Assembly (NCBI RefSeq): GCF_900091585.1
Contig: NZ_FMHT01000003.1
Span: 1,969,501-2,033,500 of the forward strand
Source: Micromonospora nigra
GTDB taxonomy: Bacteria > Actinomycetota > Actinomycetes > Mycobacteriales > Micromonosporaceae
Reading direction: 5' to 3'
Length of the DNA: 64,000 nucleotides
Shown here: piece by piece, positions 16,988 through 25,829 of the stretch
Layout of the letters: every line of letters starts with the position of its first letter
How positions within the stretch are numbered: position 1 is the stretch's first letter
Program-made: the position numbers and the translations under genes
Notes under the pieces: model-generated
What the model was told of the DNA's origin: nothing
The model's input: only the letters and a program-made list of their open reading frames with translations
Databases searched by the model: none

Positions 16988-19900
16988 TCACCGCAGGCGG
17001 TACGCCTGGACGGTGCGCTGGGTGACCGTGGTGCCGTCGGCGGCCCGGGCGGTCGCCTTGAGGGACACGTGCCCCGGTCCCGCCGGGTGCCGGAGCAGGG
17101 CCGTCCACTGTCCGCCGACCTTGACCACGTCGGCCCGCCGCCACGTCGTCCCGCCGTCGTAGGAGACCTCGACGCGCAACGCGGTCACCTTCGCCGCCGG
17201 TGCGCCGGCCTGCCTGTGCACCTGCACCGGGACGGGGAACAGCTTCCCGGCCGGCGCGGAGTTGGCGGCGTCCAGCGGAGGCAGGAACCGGATCGCCGAG
17301 GCGGGCAGCCGCAGCGGCTCGTTCCCACGGGCACGCCGGGACGGGAACGTCCACGTCGTGGTCACCTCGGTGCTCAGGTCGCCCACGCTGCGCTTCGCCG
17401 TCGACTCCAGCCGGTAGTCGGCCGCGCCCGCGGGCACCTCGAACTGCCCCCAACCGGGCTCTGGGCTCTCCCCGACCAGCACGCCCCCGCGGTAGAGGGA
17501 CGTGCGGGCGCTGTCGACGACGGAACCGCCGGCGTGGCCGACCGCATCGCTGAACAGGGGCACGGCGAGAGTGATGAGGTCGCCCTGCCGGGTCAACCCC
17601 TCGCCGGGGCGGCGCGGCGCCGGGAAGTTCACTCCGTACGGCGCGCCGTTCCAGGTGTCCCGGTAGCGCTGCCCGGCCCGGTACGTACGACTGTCCGAGG
17701 ACAGCGCCACGCGGTAGTCGAGCCAGCCGTCGTCGGTGGGCGCCCCGAACAGCAGTTCGGTCGTCCAGCCCATCCCCCGGGTGTTGACGTGCTCCACCCG
17801 GCGGCCGGGGACCGTCGTGGGCAGCCCGACCGCCCAGCCGCCCAGGTCATGTGGCGGGGCGGGGAAGACGAGCCGCTCGGCGGAGAGGTCCGGGTAGCCG
17901 CCACGGAACGTCTGGGTGATCGTGGCCAGGTCGCCACGACGGTAGTGGCGCTCGAAGCCGGCCGGCAGCCGGCCCGGGAACACCTCGCTCAGCGCGTACA
18001 GGTACGGGCTGCTGTCCGCCTCCAGGTCGGCCCACTGGCTGCTCACGGAGCCGACGAACCGGTCCGCCGGCACGCGCTCACCGAGCTGGCCGCTGGCCAG
18101 GCCGGCGAAGTCGTCGGAGATCAGTCCGAAGCTGTAACCGCCGTCGTCGATCAGGAAGTTCGCGCTGACCTCCACCAGCGCCGGGGTGGCGGAGCGGTCC
18201 GGCACCGTCATCCGGATCGGCCTGGCCCGACGCGCGTCGACGGTGATGCCGGTGTCGCCGTCGACCACCAGCTCCGGCTGGGCGACCAGGCTGGCACCCG
18301 GCTCCGCACCGTCCTCGTACAGGTAGCTGGACAGGCCGTACCGGCCCTTGGGCAGGCGCACCTCGGCGACGCCGTCCGGGTCGAACACGTCGAAGGAGGC
18401 GAAGTCCGCCAGGTCGACCAGCGTGGTGCTGTGGTTCCCGGTGGGTGCACCCGCCCCGTCGAGGTGCCGGATCGTCACGGTGTAGCTCTCCACCTCCTGG
18501 TGGACGGCGATCGGGGTGACCGCCGCGACCGCCCCGGAGCGGGCGACGATCCGGCCGGTCCAGTGGCCGTCCGGGCCGCCGGTGCCGGTGTCGGCGGTGA
18601 CGGTGGCGGTCGCGGTGCCACCGGCCGGCACGGTGAGCGCCGTGGTGCTCAGCCGGAACAGGCCGGCCGGAACGGGCGCGCCGCCCGGTCCGGACGCCTC
18701 GACGGTCAGGTTCAGCGTCAGGTCGGTCGTGCCGCCGTTGCGCCAGGTGACCTCGCGGGTGACCGGGGCGTCGTCGTCGTGCGGCCACAGCGTGCGTCCG
18801 AAGGAGACGCTCGGCGGGTCGCTCACCAGCGCCTGGTCGATCGCCCGGGCCACGTCGACCCGACCGGCCCCCTGCTGGTACGCGGTCAGCTCCGGGTGCG
18901 CCTTCGCCGACGCCATCAGGGTGGCCTTGAGCTGGCCGGCCGTCCAGCCGGTGTGCCGCTGGGCGAGCAGGGCCGCGGCCCCCGCGACGTGCGGGGCGGA
19001 CATCGAGGTGCCGGAGAGGGTGACGTACCCCTCGCCGGCCGGCTCGCCGAGCCGGGTGCCCGCAGCACGGGCGGCGACGATGTCGACGCCGGGCGCGGTG
19101 ATGTCGGGCTTGAGGGCGTCGTCGCCGACCCGGGGGCCCTGGCTGGAGAACCAGGCCAGTTCGTCGTCGCGGTCGACGGCGCCGACGGCGAGGGCGGCGT
19201 CGGCGCTGGCCGGCGAGCCGACGCTGCCGGCCGAGCCGGCGTTGCCGGCCGAGATCACGAACAGCGCGCCCGTCTGCGCGGTGAGCGTGTCGACCGCCTC
19301 CTCGACCGGGTCCACCTCCGGGGTGTCCCACCCGCCCAGGCTCAGGTTGACCACGTCGGCGCGCTGCTCGGTGGCGGCCCAGTGCATGCCGGCCAGGATC
19401 GCCGATTCGGTGCAGCCGTACTGCTCACACACCTTGCCGGACAGCAGCGTGGCGTCGGGGGCCACGCCCCGGTTGCGCCCCCCGGAGGCGGCCCCGCTGC
19501 CCGCCACGATCGAGGCCACGTGGGTGCCGTGCCCGACGATGTCGCCCGGGTCGGTCTCCTCGGTGAAGTTGCGTGCCTCGGCCACCCGGCCAACCAGGTC
19601 GGGGTGGGCGGCGTCGACGCCGGTGTCGAGGACCGCCACCCGGACGCCCCGGCCGGTGAAGCCGGCCTGGTGCGCGACGGGTGCCCCGATCTGGGGGACG
19701 CTGTGCTCCAGGGTGACCTTCCGCCGCCCGTCGAGCCAGATCCGGTCGACACCCCCCGCCGTGTCGATCCGGGCCCCGCCACCGCTGATCGTCGTCCACA
19801 GTTCGCCGACGCGCTTCTTGTCGGCCGTGGCCGCGACCCCGTCGATGGCGTTCAGTTCGCGGGTGACGGTGACCCCGCCGGGGGCGGCGGCCCGCCGCTC

Positions 19901-20323
19901 GGCGCCGGCCCGCTGGCGCAGCAGCACCGGCAGGTCGGCTCGCCGCGCGTCGTCGTAGCCAGCCTCGACGAGCCCGGTGACGTCGAAGAAGCGGCGGTCG
20001 ACGGTGCCGGCGCGCAGCAGCGGCAGGGCGTCGGCGGGGACGACCTCCAGGCGTCCCCGGTCCCGCCGGGTGAGGAACCGGACGTCGGCCCGGCCCGCAC
20101 CGGGGCGGACGCTGGCCCGGCCGGTGGCGGTGACGGTGACCCGGTCACCGGTGATCAGCGTGACCGTGGTCGCGGCCGGTCGGCCGGGGGACGCGGCACC
20201 GGCCACCCCGTTCGGCGACGTGGGCGGGGCGGTGCCGGCCGGCGCGGCGGTCACTGCCGCCGGCGTGCCGAGGACCAGACCGGCCAGCAGGCCGGCCGCG
20301 GTCAGTTTCCTTCGTCGATGCAA
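16988..20323 (-). CDS. Secreted subtilisin-like serine protease (S8)
   Basis: 1111 residues. An N-terminal signal peptide (MHRRRK, hydrophobic LTAAGLLAGLVLGTPAAVTA, AXA-type site near residue 27) indicates export. The catalytic triad is intact: D233 (VAVLDTGVD), H268 (GHGTHVAS) and S440 (SGTSMSAPHVAG); the oxyanion Asn lies in ISAGNAGS. A propeptide-like domain fills residues 45-220. The remaining 600 residues are beta-rich with Ig-like or fibronectin-like segments, probably for binding or stability. ATG 20323 has a Shine-Dalgarno GAGGAGG. A CATACTGAGTATG palindrome lies 56 bp upstream. Confidence 0.93.
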   Translation of the reverse strand: MHRRRKLTAAGLLAGLVLGTPAAVTAAPAGTAPPTSPNGVAGAASPGRPAATTVTLITGDRVTVTATGRASVRPGAGRADVRFLTRRDRGRLEVVPADALPLLRAGTVDRRFFDVTGLVEAGYDDARRADLPVLLRQRAGAERRAAAPGGVTVTRELNAIDGVAATADKKRVGELWTTISGGGARIDTAGGVDRIWLDGRRKVTLEHSVPQIGAPVAHQAGFTGRGVRVAVLDTGVDAAHPDLVGRVAEARNFTEETDPGDIVGHGTHVASIVAGSGAASGGRNRGVAPDATLLSGKVCEQYGCTESAILAGMHWAATEQRADVVNLSLGGWDTPEVDPVEEAVDTLTAQTGALFVISAGNAGSAGSVGSPASADAALAVGAVDRDDELAWFSSQGPRVGDDALKPDITAPGVDIVAARAAGTRLGEPAGEGYVTLSGTSMSAPHVAGAAALLAQRHTGWTAGQLKATLMASAKAHPELTAYQQGAGRVDVARAIDQALVSDPPSVSFGRTLWPHDDDAPVTREVTWRNGGTTDLTLNLTVEASGPGGAPVPAGLFRLSTTALTVPAGGTATATVTADTGTGGPDGHWTGRIVARSGAVAAVTPIAVHQEVESYTVTIRHLDGAGAPTGNHSTTLVDLADFASFDVFDPDGVAEVRLPKGRYGLSSYLYEDGAEPGASLVAQPELVVDGDTGITVDARRARPIRMTVPDRSATPALVEVSANFLIDDGGYSFGLISDDFAGLASGQLGERVPADRFVGSVSSQWADLEADSSPYLYALSEVFPGRLPAGFERHYRRGDLATITQTFRGGYPDLSAERLVFPAPPHDLGGWAVGLPTTVPGRRVEHVNTRGMGWTTELLFGAPTDDGWLDYRVALSSDSRTYRAGQRYRDTWNGAPYGVNFPAPRRPGEGLTRQGDLITLAVPLFSDAVGHAGGSVVDSARTSLYRGGVLVGESPEPGWGQFEVPAGAADYRLESTAKRSVGDLSTEVTTTWTFPSRRARGNEPLRLPASAIRFLPPLDAANSAPAGKLFPVPVQVHRQAGAPAAKVTALRVEVSYDGGTTWRRADVVKVGGQWTALLRHPAGPGHVSLKATARAADGTTVTQRTVQAYRLR

Positions 20324-20378
20324 CGGAACCTCCTCGTGGGGCGTCTCCTATGGAGACGATCGACAACGGTCAGACTTG

Positions 20379-20391
20379 CATACTGAGTATG
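20379..20391. promoter_or_regulatory. 13-bp palindrome CATACTGAGTATG upstream of S8 protease
   Basis: Perfect palindrome around one central base, 56 bp before the protease start. It is the sister of CATACCGGGTATG at 14603-14615. Candidate repressor site. Confidence 0.5.
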
Positions 20392-20444
20392 TAAAGTGAT
20401 GTCCAGAATCTGACGAACCCGCCAACGCGGCACCCGACGCCCAG

Positions 20445-20690
20445 GTCGGCCCGAACGTGCAGGTGTCGACCCTCCACCCACCCCGTCGACCCGAGGCCCG
20501 GCGGGCCAGGTGGGAGGCGGCCGAACCGATCACGATCGGCGACAACACGTGGCCCGGCGGCGGGGCGATCGCGACGGTCGGTGAGAGAACCGTGGCGGGC
20601 GCGGGTGCCCGAGGCGACCCGCAGCCTGCCACCGAACGTGGTCGCGGTGGGCAACCCCGCCCGACCGGTACGCGACCTCGACCAACCCCA
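20445..20690 (+). pseudogene. Decayed maltose/galactoside O-acetyltransferase (hexapeptide-repeat)
   Basis: Pieces of the C-terminal half of a sugar O-acetyltransferase are readable in shifting frames. VGPNVQV, then RRARWEAAEPITIGDN, WPGGGAIATVGERTVAGAGA are in one frame (from 20445); THPVDP is in another; PPNVVAVGNPARPVRDL ends in a third (frame of 20581). The order matches intact family members, but the N-terminal half and a start codon are missing and at least two frameshifts are present. It lies between the S8 protease and the hydrolase/membrane gene. Confidence 0.75.
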
Positions 20691-20759
20691 AGACGCCACC
20701 ACCTGCATAAACGTGGCCTCCATGGGTGGCGCAACCCCTAATCCGAGGTGCACTCTGAG

Positions 20760-20776
20760 TAGTGACGTCGTCACTA
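20760..20776. promoter_or_regulatory. 17-bp operator palindrome before the hydrolase/membrane gene
   Basis: TAGTGACGTCGTCACTA is a perfect palindrome around one base. It ends one base before the Shine-Dalgarno (GGAGGCGG) of the gene at 20787, so a bound regulator would block initiation or ribosome access. Confidence 0.6.
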
Positions 20777-20786
20777 GGAGGCGGAG

Positions 20787-23426
20787 ATGGGCGGCCGGAT
20801 TCTCGAACTACGCGTACACGGAGTCTCCAACACGCCTCCCCACCAGACGCTGGGACTGGCACCCGAGCCCACCCCGCCCCAGCCCGCGACGCCTCAACCC
20901 CTCCTCGTCGCGGGCGACGCCGTCACCGGCTTCTACCGGTCCACCGCCGCCTCCCCCCGCGACCCGATCACCGTCGAGGCGTACAGCTGGGGGCAGTTGA
21001 CCTCCGGCGCGCGGACCGCGCGGGACGTCGAACGGGCCCTGTGGACGCTGCTGCTGCCCTTCGCCCTCGCCAACGTGGCGCTGCACGCCCGACCGGGGAT
21101 ACCCGCCGACCCCGACACGGAGCGCTGGGCCAGCCGCTCCGGCCTCACCGCCTGGCTGATTCGGCTGTTCTGCCTGAGCCTCACCGGCACGGTCGTGCTC
21201 ACCTTCACGGGCATCGGCGTCGACCTGATCGCCTGGCAGTGCGTCGACCGGTCCTGCCTCGGTCGCGTCCCGGGCCCGTGGGAGTTCCTCGGCCAGGGCT
21301 GGTGGCACCAGGGCGCCCGCTCACTCGCCGTGGGACTGCTCGTGCCGCTCGGCCTGCTCGCCCTGCTCGGCATCGTCGCCTGGCGCACCTACCAGTACGA
21401 GGCGGAGATGCCCGCCGATCCGGCACGCACCCCCGCAGCCGGCCCGCCGGCACCCGCGCCGGCCGACGCGAACGTGCCCACCGGTCAGCCCGGCGAGGCA
21501 CCCCCGCCGCCGGACCCGCCGCCCGGACCACCGACGAACCCCCTCCAGGACCCGACCTTCTGGTGCGGCGAGGGGCAACTGCGCCGGGCTGCCGTCCTGC
21601 ACCTGTGCTCCGGGGTGGTCGTCGCCGCCGCCGTGCCGCTGGGCACCGTCCTCGCCTTGGACCCACCCCGGGACGGCCGGGCCGTCGCGGCCTGGCCCAC
21701 CGTCGCGCTGCTCGTCGCCGTGGTGGTCATCACCCTGGTGGCGCTCAGCCGGCCCTGGCTCACCCGACGGGCCGGTGCCACCCCGCTCGGCCGGTGGAGC
21801 ATCGCGGTCGTCGTGCTCACCGGCCTGGGCCTCGCCGGCACGATCCTCGTGCTGCTGCTGCCGGACGGTCCCGCCGGCACGCCGCTGGCCGACCTACGTC
21901 CCTCGGCGGGCTGCACCGGCACCCCCGGCTGCGGCGTCGACCGGTCCCTGCCGGGGTTCGACTGGATCATCGCCTGGCTGGGCACCGCCCAGCTGATCCT
22001 GCTGATCGCGATCGGGGGCGCCGCGCGTTCGGGCCGGCGGGCCCTCGTCGCCCCTGCCGCGGCGACGCTGCTGATCGTCGCCGGCACGTTCTGGCGGTCC
22101 GGCTGGCTGCCCGGCCTCCCCGCCGTACCGTGGGAACCCTGGCAGCTCGCGGTGCCCGGCATCGCGCTCGCCACCACCGGCCTGCTGCTGCCCCGCTCCC
22201 GGCAGGCCACCGGCAGCCGGTCCCCGGAACCCCACAGCGACCTCGCCTGGGGCGGACGGGCCCCGGCGGTTGTCGCCGGAGCCGGCTGGCTGCTCTGCAT
22301 CGCCTACTGTGCCGGGCTGCTCTACTGGGTCACCGACCGGTTGAACGGCGCCGCCACCCCCGGCGGTCCGCCCACCGTGGTGCCGCCGATCCCGGTGATG
22401 TGGGCCGGGTTCTGCTTCGCCACCGCCCTGCTGCTGCTCGGCGCGGTCGCCGTACGCGCCGTGCTGCTGTTCCACCGGCTGCGCCGCGCGGAGTACGCCG
22501 CGCTGGCCCACGACGACCGCCGGCTCTCCGCCCACGAACTACGCCGTGGACGGGAGGTCGCCACCTACCGGGCGCTGCACCGGCTCGTCGGCGAGCAGGC
22601 CGTGCGGCTGGTGGGCTGGTACGCGGCCGGGATCCTGGTGCTGGCCGCCTTCGGGGTCGCCGCCGTGCTCTCCCCCACCCGGCCACAGGTGCATCCGTTC
22701 CACCCGGCCGACGGAGGCGCGGCGGCCGTGGTGGCGATCGCCGACCTGGGTGACGCCCTGCTGGGCTGGCTGCCCGTGCTGATCGCCACCCTGGGGCTGC
22801 TCGTGTACCGCAACGACACGGTCCGCCGCTCGGTGGGGGTCATCTGGGACCTGGGAACCTTCTGGCCCCGCGCCGCGCATCCGCTCGCCCCGCCCAGCTA
22901 CGCCGAACGGGCCGTTCCCGAACTGCTCACCCGCACCGCCGGTCTGCTGGCCCTGCCCCACCAGGACCCGCGCCGGATGGACGGCATCATCCTGTCCGGA
23001 CACAGCCAGGGCACCGTCATCTGCGCGGCCGTCGTGCTCCAACTGCCGGCCCGCTGGCGGCGGCGCATCTGGTTCCTCTCGTACGGCTGCCAGCTCACCC
23101 GGCTCTACGGGCGGGTGTTCCCCGCATACTTCGGCCCCGATCGCCTGCCCGCACTGGCCGAGGCACTGGCCCGCCCCTGCGGAACCACCGGCTGGACCAA
23201 CTTCTGGCGGGCCACCGATCCGCTGGGCTGGCCGGTCACCGCCGGCGAGCGCGACATGGCGGTCACCGACCCGCAGGCGCTGCACCCCAGCGACGGCGAG
23301 GTCGCCGACCCGCCGATCCGCAGCCACAGCGGCTACCCGGACGCGGCCGAGTTCCAGCGGGAACGCTCCCGAGTGGCATGGCTGCTGCGCCAGCCCGTGC
23401 CGTCACCCCGGCGGGGGTTCGACTAG
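20787..23426 (+). CDS. Multi-span membrane protein with GHSQG hydrolase motif
   Basis: 879 residues. It opens with a beta-strand segment ILELRVHGVSN and VEAYSWGQL, which resemble early strands of an alpha/beta hydrolase. About a dozen hydrophobic helices follow (residues ~85-690). The C-terminal 170 residues are soluble and contain LSGHSQG, a nucleophile elbow with S740. One reading is a split alpha/beta hydrolase with a membrane domain inserted between its strands. No substrate can be assigned; a lipid or other hydrophobic substrate is a guess. ATG 20787 has a Shine-Dalgarno GGAGGCGG directly after an operator palindrome. It overlaps the convergent kinase gene by 24 bp at the 3' end. Confidence 0.8.
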   Translation: MGGRILELRVHGVSNTPPHQTLGLAPEPTPPQPATPQPLLVAGDAVTGFYRSTAASPRDPITVEAYSWGQLTSGARTARDVERALWTLLLPFALANVALHARPGIPADPDTERWASRSGLTAWLIRLFCLSLTGTVVLTFTGIGVDLIAWQCVDRSCLGRVPGPWEFLGQGWWHQGARSLAVGLLVPLGLLALLGIVAWRTYQYEAEMPADPARTPAAGPPAPAPADANVPTGQPGEAPPPPDPPPGPPTNPLQDPTFWCGEGQLRRAAVLHLCSGVVVAAAVPLGTVLALDPPRDGRAVAAWPTVALLVAVVVITLVALSRPWLTRRAGATPLGRWSIAVVVLTGLGLAGTILVLLLPDGPAGTPLADLRPSAGCTGTPGCGVDRSLPGFDWIIAWLGTAQLILLIAIGGAARSGRRALVAPAAATLLIVAGTFWRSGWLPGLPAVPWEPWQLAVPGIALATTGLLLPRSRQATGSRSPEPHSDLAWGGRAPAVVAGAGWLLCIAYCAGLLYWVTDRLNGAATPGGPPTVVPPIPVMWAGFCFATALLLLGAVAVRAVLLFHRLRRAEYAALAHDDRRLSAHELRRGREVATYRALHRLVGEQAVRLVGWYAAGILVLAAFGVAAVLSPTRPQVHPFHPADGGAAAVVAIADLGDALLGWLPVLIATLGLLVYRNDTVRRSVGVIWDLGTFWPRAAHPLAPPSYAERAVPELLTRTAGLLALPHQDPRRMDGIILSGHSQGTVICAAVVLQLPARWRRRIWFLSYGCQLTRLYGRVFPAYFGPDRLPALAEALARPCGTTGWTNFWRATDPLGWPVTAGERDMAVTDPQALHPSDGEVADPPIRSHSGYPDAAEFQRERSRVAWLLRQPVPSPRRGFD

Positions 23427-24050
23427 CCGTACCACCAGATCGGCGCGGTCCGCGGTGGCGGCGACCACGGCGGCGTTCTCCTCGTCGCTGCCCCACGCCC
23501 AGGCCCGGGCCTCCTCCGGCGACCGCCCGTACGCCTCGTGTCGCGCGGTCAGCCGGCGCAGCCGCAGCTCCGCCTCCAGGTCGAGGTACCACGCGTCGTG
23601 CAGCAACGACCGCACCTCCTCCCAGGGAAAGTCCCGCACCAGCAGGTAGTTGCCCTCGGTCACCACGAGCCGGACCTCCGGCGGCACCTCGATCGCCCCC
23701 GCCACCGGCTCCTCCAGCTCCCGGCGGAACTCCGGGGCCCACACGGAGGTCGGTTCCCGGCGGCGCAGCCGGCGCAGCAGCGAGACGTATCCGTTGGCGT
23801 CGAAGGTGTCGATGGCGCCCTTGCGGTCGGCCCGACCCAACCGCCGCAACGCCGCCTGGGCGAGGTGGAAACCATCCATCGGCACCAGCCGGGCCGTTGG
23901 CCCGACCGCCGCCACCACCTGCGCGGCCAGGGTGGACTTTCCCGCCCCGGGCGCACCGACGATGCCGAGCAACTGCCGGGGACCGGCCTCGGCCAGGGTG
24001 TTGGCGCGGGCCACCAGATCGGCGACGGACAGCACCCGGGCGGCGGGCAT
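23403..24050 (-). CDS. P-loop nucleoside/nucleotide kinase family protein
   Basis: 215 residues. Walker A GAPGAGKST (about residues 32-40), VPMDGFHLAQ (the uridine/pantothenate kinase-like DGFH motif), KGAIDTFDANGY and VVTEGNYLL. This pattern belongs to the uridine kinase/phosphoribulokinase-like superfamily often annotated as nucleoside/nucleotide kinase or fructose-transport-associated protein; the substrate is not certain. The start ATG 24050 overlaps the stop of the SIMPL gene (TGATG), so translation is coupled. Its 3' end overlaps the convergent membrane hydrolase gene by 24 bp. Confidence 0.82.
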   Translation of the reverse strand: MPAARVLSVADLVARANTLAEAGPRQLLGIVGAPGAGKSTLAAQVVAAVGPTARLVPMDGFHLAQAALRRLGRADRKGAIDTFDANGYVSLLRRLRRREPTSVWAPEFRRELEEPVAGAIEVPPEVRLVVTEGNYLLVRDFPWEEVRSLLHDAWYLDLEAELRLRRLTARHEAYGRSPEEARAWAWGSDEENAAVVAATADRADLVVRLVEPPPG

Positions 24051-24688
24051 CAGGACAGGACCGGCTCGCTGATCACGAACCGCGCCAGCACGCTCGCGTG
24101 GACGGGCTGCGGCTGCGGATCCAGTTCCAGCGCCGGGGTGCTCTCCGGCAGACCGCCGTCGAACGCCGCCCGGGTCATCATCATGGGTTGGGCGCCCGCC
24201 CCCTCGTCGGCCAACTCAACCAGGGCGGTGACCTGGGCACCGAGCGCCTCTGCGTACTCCCGGGCCCGGTGCAGCGCGTCGGTGATCGCGGCGTGCCGGG
24301 CCTCCCGGCGGGCCGGGCTGTCCGGCCGCAACGACCACCACGGGCCGGCCACCTCGACCTGATCCTGGTCGGCCAGGCGCAGCATCAGCTCACCGAGGGC
24401 GGTGAAGTCGGTGACCGTCACGGTCGTGACCACGCTGCCGTGCCACGCCACCACCCGCTCGCCGGAGCGCCGGGTCTCGGGCCGCACCCGCAGGTCGCCC
24501 GTCTCCCGGCGGTCGATCAGCGGATCGTCGAGGAGCACCCGCACCGCCGCCGCCCGCTCGGCCAGCCGGGTCAGGGTTGCCTCCCGGTCCCTGTCGCGGG
24601 CCGACGCGGTGACCGTGAACCGGGCCAGTTCCGGAGGAACCTCCCGGTACGCCTCGCCGCGCACCGCCACCACCGGTCCGTCCACCAT
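24050..24688 (-). CDS. SIMPL domain-containing protein (DUF541)
   Basis: 212 residues. The SIMPL/DUF541 pattern is visible: an N-terminal VRGEAYREVPPELARFTVTASARDRD strand, an amphipathic helix, and the conserved DALHRAREYAEALGAQVTALVELAD segment. No signal peptide or lipobox is present, unlike many family members, so it is probably cytoplasmic. Function in bacteria is poorly defined. ATG 24688 follows TAGGGT by 6 nt (leaderless). First gene of a two-gene operon with the kinase. Confidence 0.85.
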   Translation of the reverse strand: MVDGPVVAVRGEAYREVPPELARFTVTASARDRDREATLTRLAERAAAVRVLLDDPLIDRRETGDLRVRPETRRSGERVVAWHGSVVTTVTVTDFTALGELMLRLADQDQVEVAGPWWSLRPDSPARREARHAAITDALHRAREYAEALGAQVTALVELADEGAGAQPMMMTRAAFDGGLPESTPALELDPQPQPVHASVLARFVISEPVLS

Positions 24689-24694
24689 GCCCCC

Positions 24695-24700
24695 ACCCTA
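24695..24700 (-). promoter_or_regulatory. -10 box TAGGGT, leaderless promoter of SIMPL-kinase operon
   Basis: Minus-strand TAGGGT, 6-nt spacer to ATG 24688. Confidence 0.5.
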
Positions 24701-24754
24701 GCGGCGGGGAACCCGAAGCGCCCGCCGATGCGGACGGTGATCGCCGCGCGCGGG

Positions 24755-24777
24755 ACCGGTCCGCGCGCGGGACCGGT
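24755..24777 (-). terminator. Terminator of the fdxA-dapC-tyrA operon
   Basis: Perfect stem ACCGGTCC (24755-24762) and GGACCGGT (24770-24777) with a 7-nt loop, about 40 bp past the tyrA stop. It lies within a short array of gcgcgcgggaccggt-type repeats. Confidence 0.55.
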
Positions 24778-24818
24778 CGGCGCGCACCGGTCCGCGCCGG
24801 ACAGGTCCGCGCGTGGGG

Positions 24819-25829
24819 CTAGTCAGCGTGGGGCAGGACGGCGGCGTAGGAGACGGTGGTGTCGTCGACCCCGCAGCCGCTCAGATGGCCGCCCGACGCG
24901 CCCAGTCCGCACAGCCAGGCCACCTCGTCGGCGTGGTCGCCGTCGACCGGGAACGACCGCACCTGCTCGTCGTACGTGCGCCCGGCCAGCGCGACGCGGG
25001 CGGCACGGGCCTCCGCGTACCGGGCGGTGAGGGTGGCGCCGTCGGCGGACCGCAGCGCGTCGGCCAGCTCGTCGAGAACCGCGGTGACCGCGGTCAGGGA
25101 GTCCAGCACCTCACGGCGGTTGCCCAGCAGCATGTTCACCGTGCGCTGCGGCGGGGTGCCGGCCACCCGGGTTCCGTCGCGGAAACTGCCGGCGGCCAGC
25201 GAGAGCACCGCCTCCCGCAGCGCGGAGCGCCGCACCGCGCCGGCCAGTGCCCCGGCGAGCAGGTGCGGCACGTGCGAGGCCAGCGCGGCGGCGGCGTCGT
25301 GGTCGGCCGGCGACATCGGCACGACCCGGGCGTCGAACACCACCGTCAGCAGCCGGGCGAGTCGGCGGAACGCCTCCGTCGCCGGGCCGGGCGACGGGCA
25401 GAGCACCCAGGCCGCCCCGTCCAGCAGCGCGGCGCTGGCCGCGGTGAGGCCGGCGGTGTCCGCCCCCGCCATCGGGTGGCCGGGAACGAACCGGCCGGTC
25501 AGGCCGTGCCCCCGGGCGAAGGCGGCCAGTTCCGCCTTGGTGCTGCCGACGTCGGTGAGCAGGCAGTCGTCGCGGGTCGCCGCGGCGACCTCCAGCAACG
25601 TCGCCGGCAGGGTGGGCAGCGGCCCGCAGAGGAACACCACGTCCCGGTCGGCCACCGCCTCGACCAGCCGCGGCGACACGGGTACGCCGGCCAGCCGCGC
25701 CTGCCCACGGGTCGCCTCGTCCGGGTCCCACCCGGTCACGTCCAGCCCGGCGGCGTGCAGCCGCAGCAGCACCGACCCGCCGATCAGGCCGGTGCCGACG
25801 ACGGCCGCCCGCACCCGTTCCGGGGTCAC
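24819..25829 (-). CDS. tyrA: Prephenate dehydrogenase
   Basis: 336 residues from GTG 25829. Rossmann motif VVGTGLIGGS (residues 10-19), LTDVGSTKAEL, FVPGHPMAGADTAG and DHDAAAALASHVPHL are typical of TyrA, which oxidatively decarboxylates prephenate to 4-hydroxyphenylpyruvate for tyrosine. The start overlaps the dapC stop by 4 nt (GTGA), hence translational coupling. Upstream in-frame sequence to 26360 is rejected because it is antisense-like low-complexity Arg/Gly with no family similarity. No ACT domain is obvious. Confidence 0.92.
   Translation of the reverse strand: MTPERVRAAVVGTGLIGGSVLLRLHAAGLDVTGWDPDEATRGQARLAGVPVSPRLVEAVADRDVVFLCGPLPTLPATLLEVAAATRDDCLLTDVGSTKAELAAFARGHGLTGRFVPGHPMAGADTAGLTAASAALLDGAAWVLCPSPGPATEAFRRLARLLTVVFDARVVPMSPADHDAAAALASHVPHLLAGALAGAVRRSALREAVLSLAAGSFRDGTRVAGTPPQRTVNMLLGNRREVLDSLTAVTAVLDELADALRSADGATLTARYAEARAARVALAGRTYDEQVRSFPVDGDHADEVAWLCGLGASGGHLSGCGVDDTTVSYAAVLPHAD

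Noticed and set aside
20762..22753. Long plus-strand frame (663 codons) inside the membrane hydrolase gene
   Set aside because: Arg/Pro-rich composition typical of an out-of-frame reading of GC-rich DNA; the overlapping frame has membrane helices, a ribosome site and a catalytic motif.
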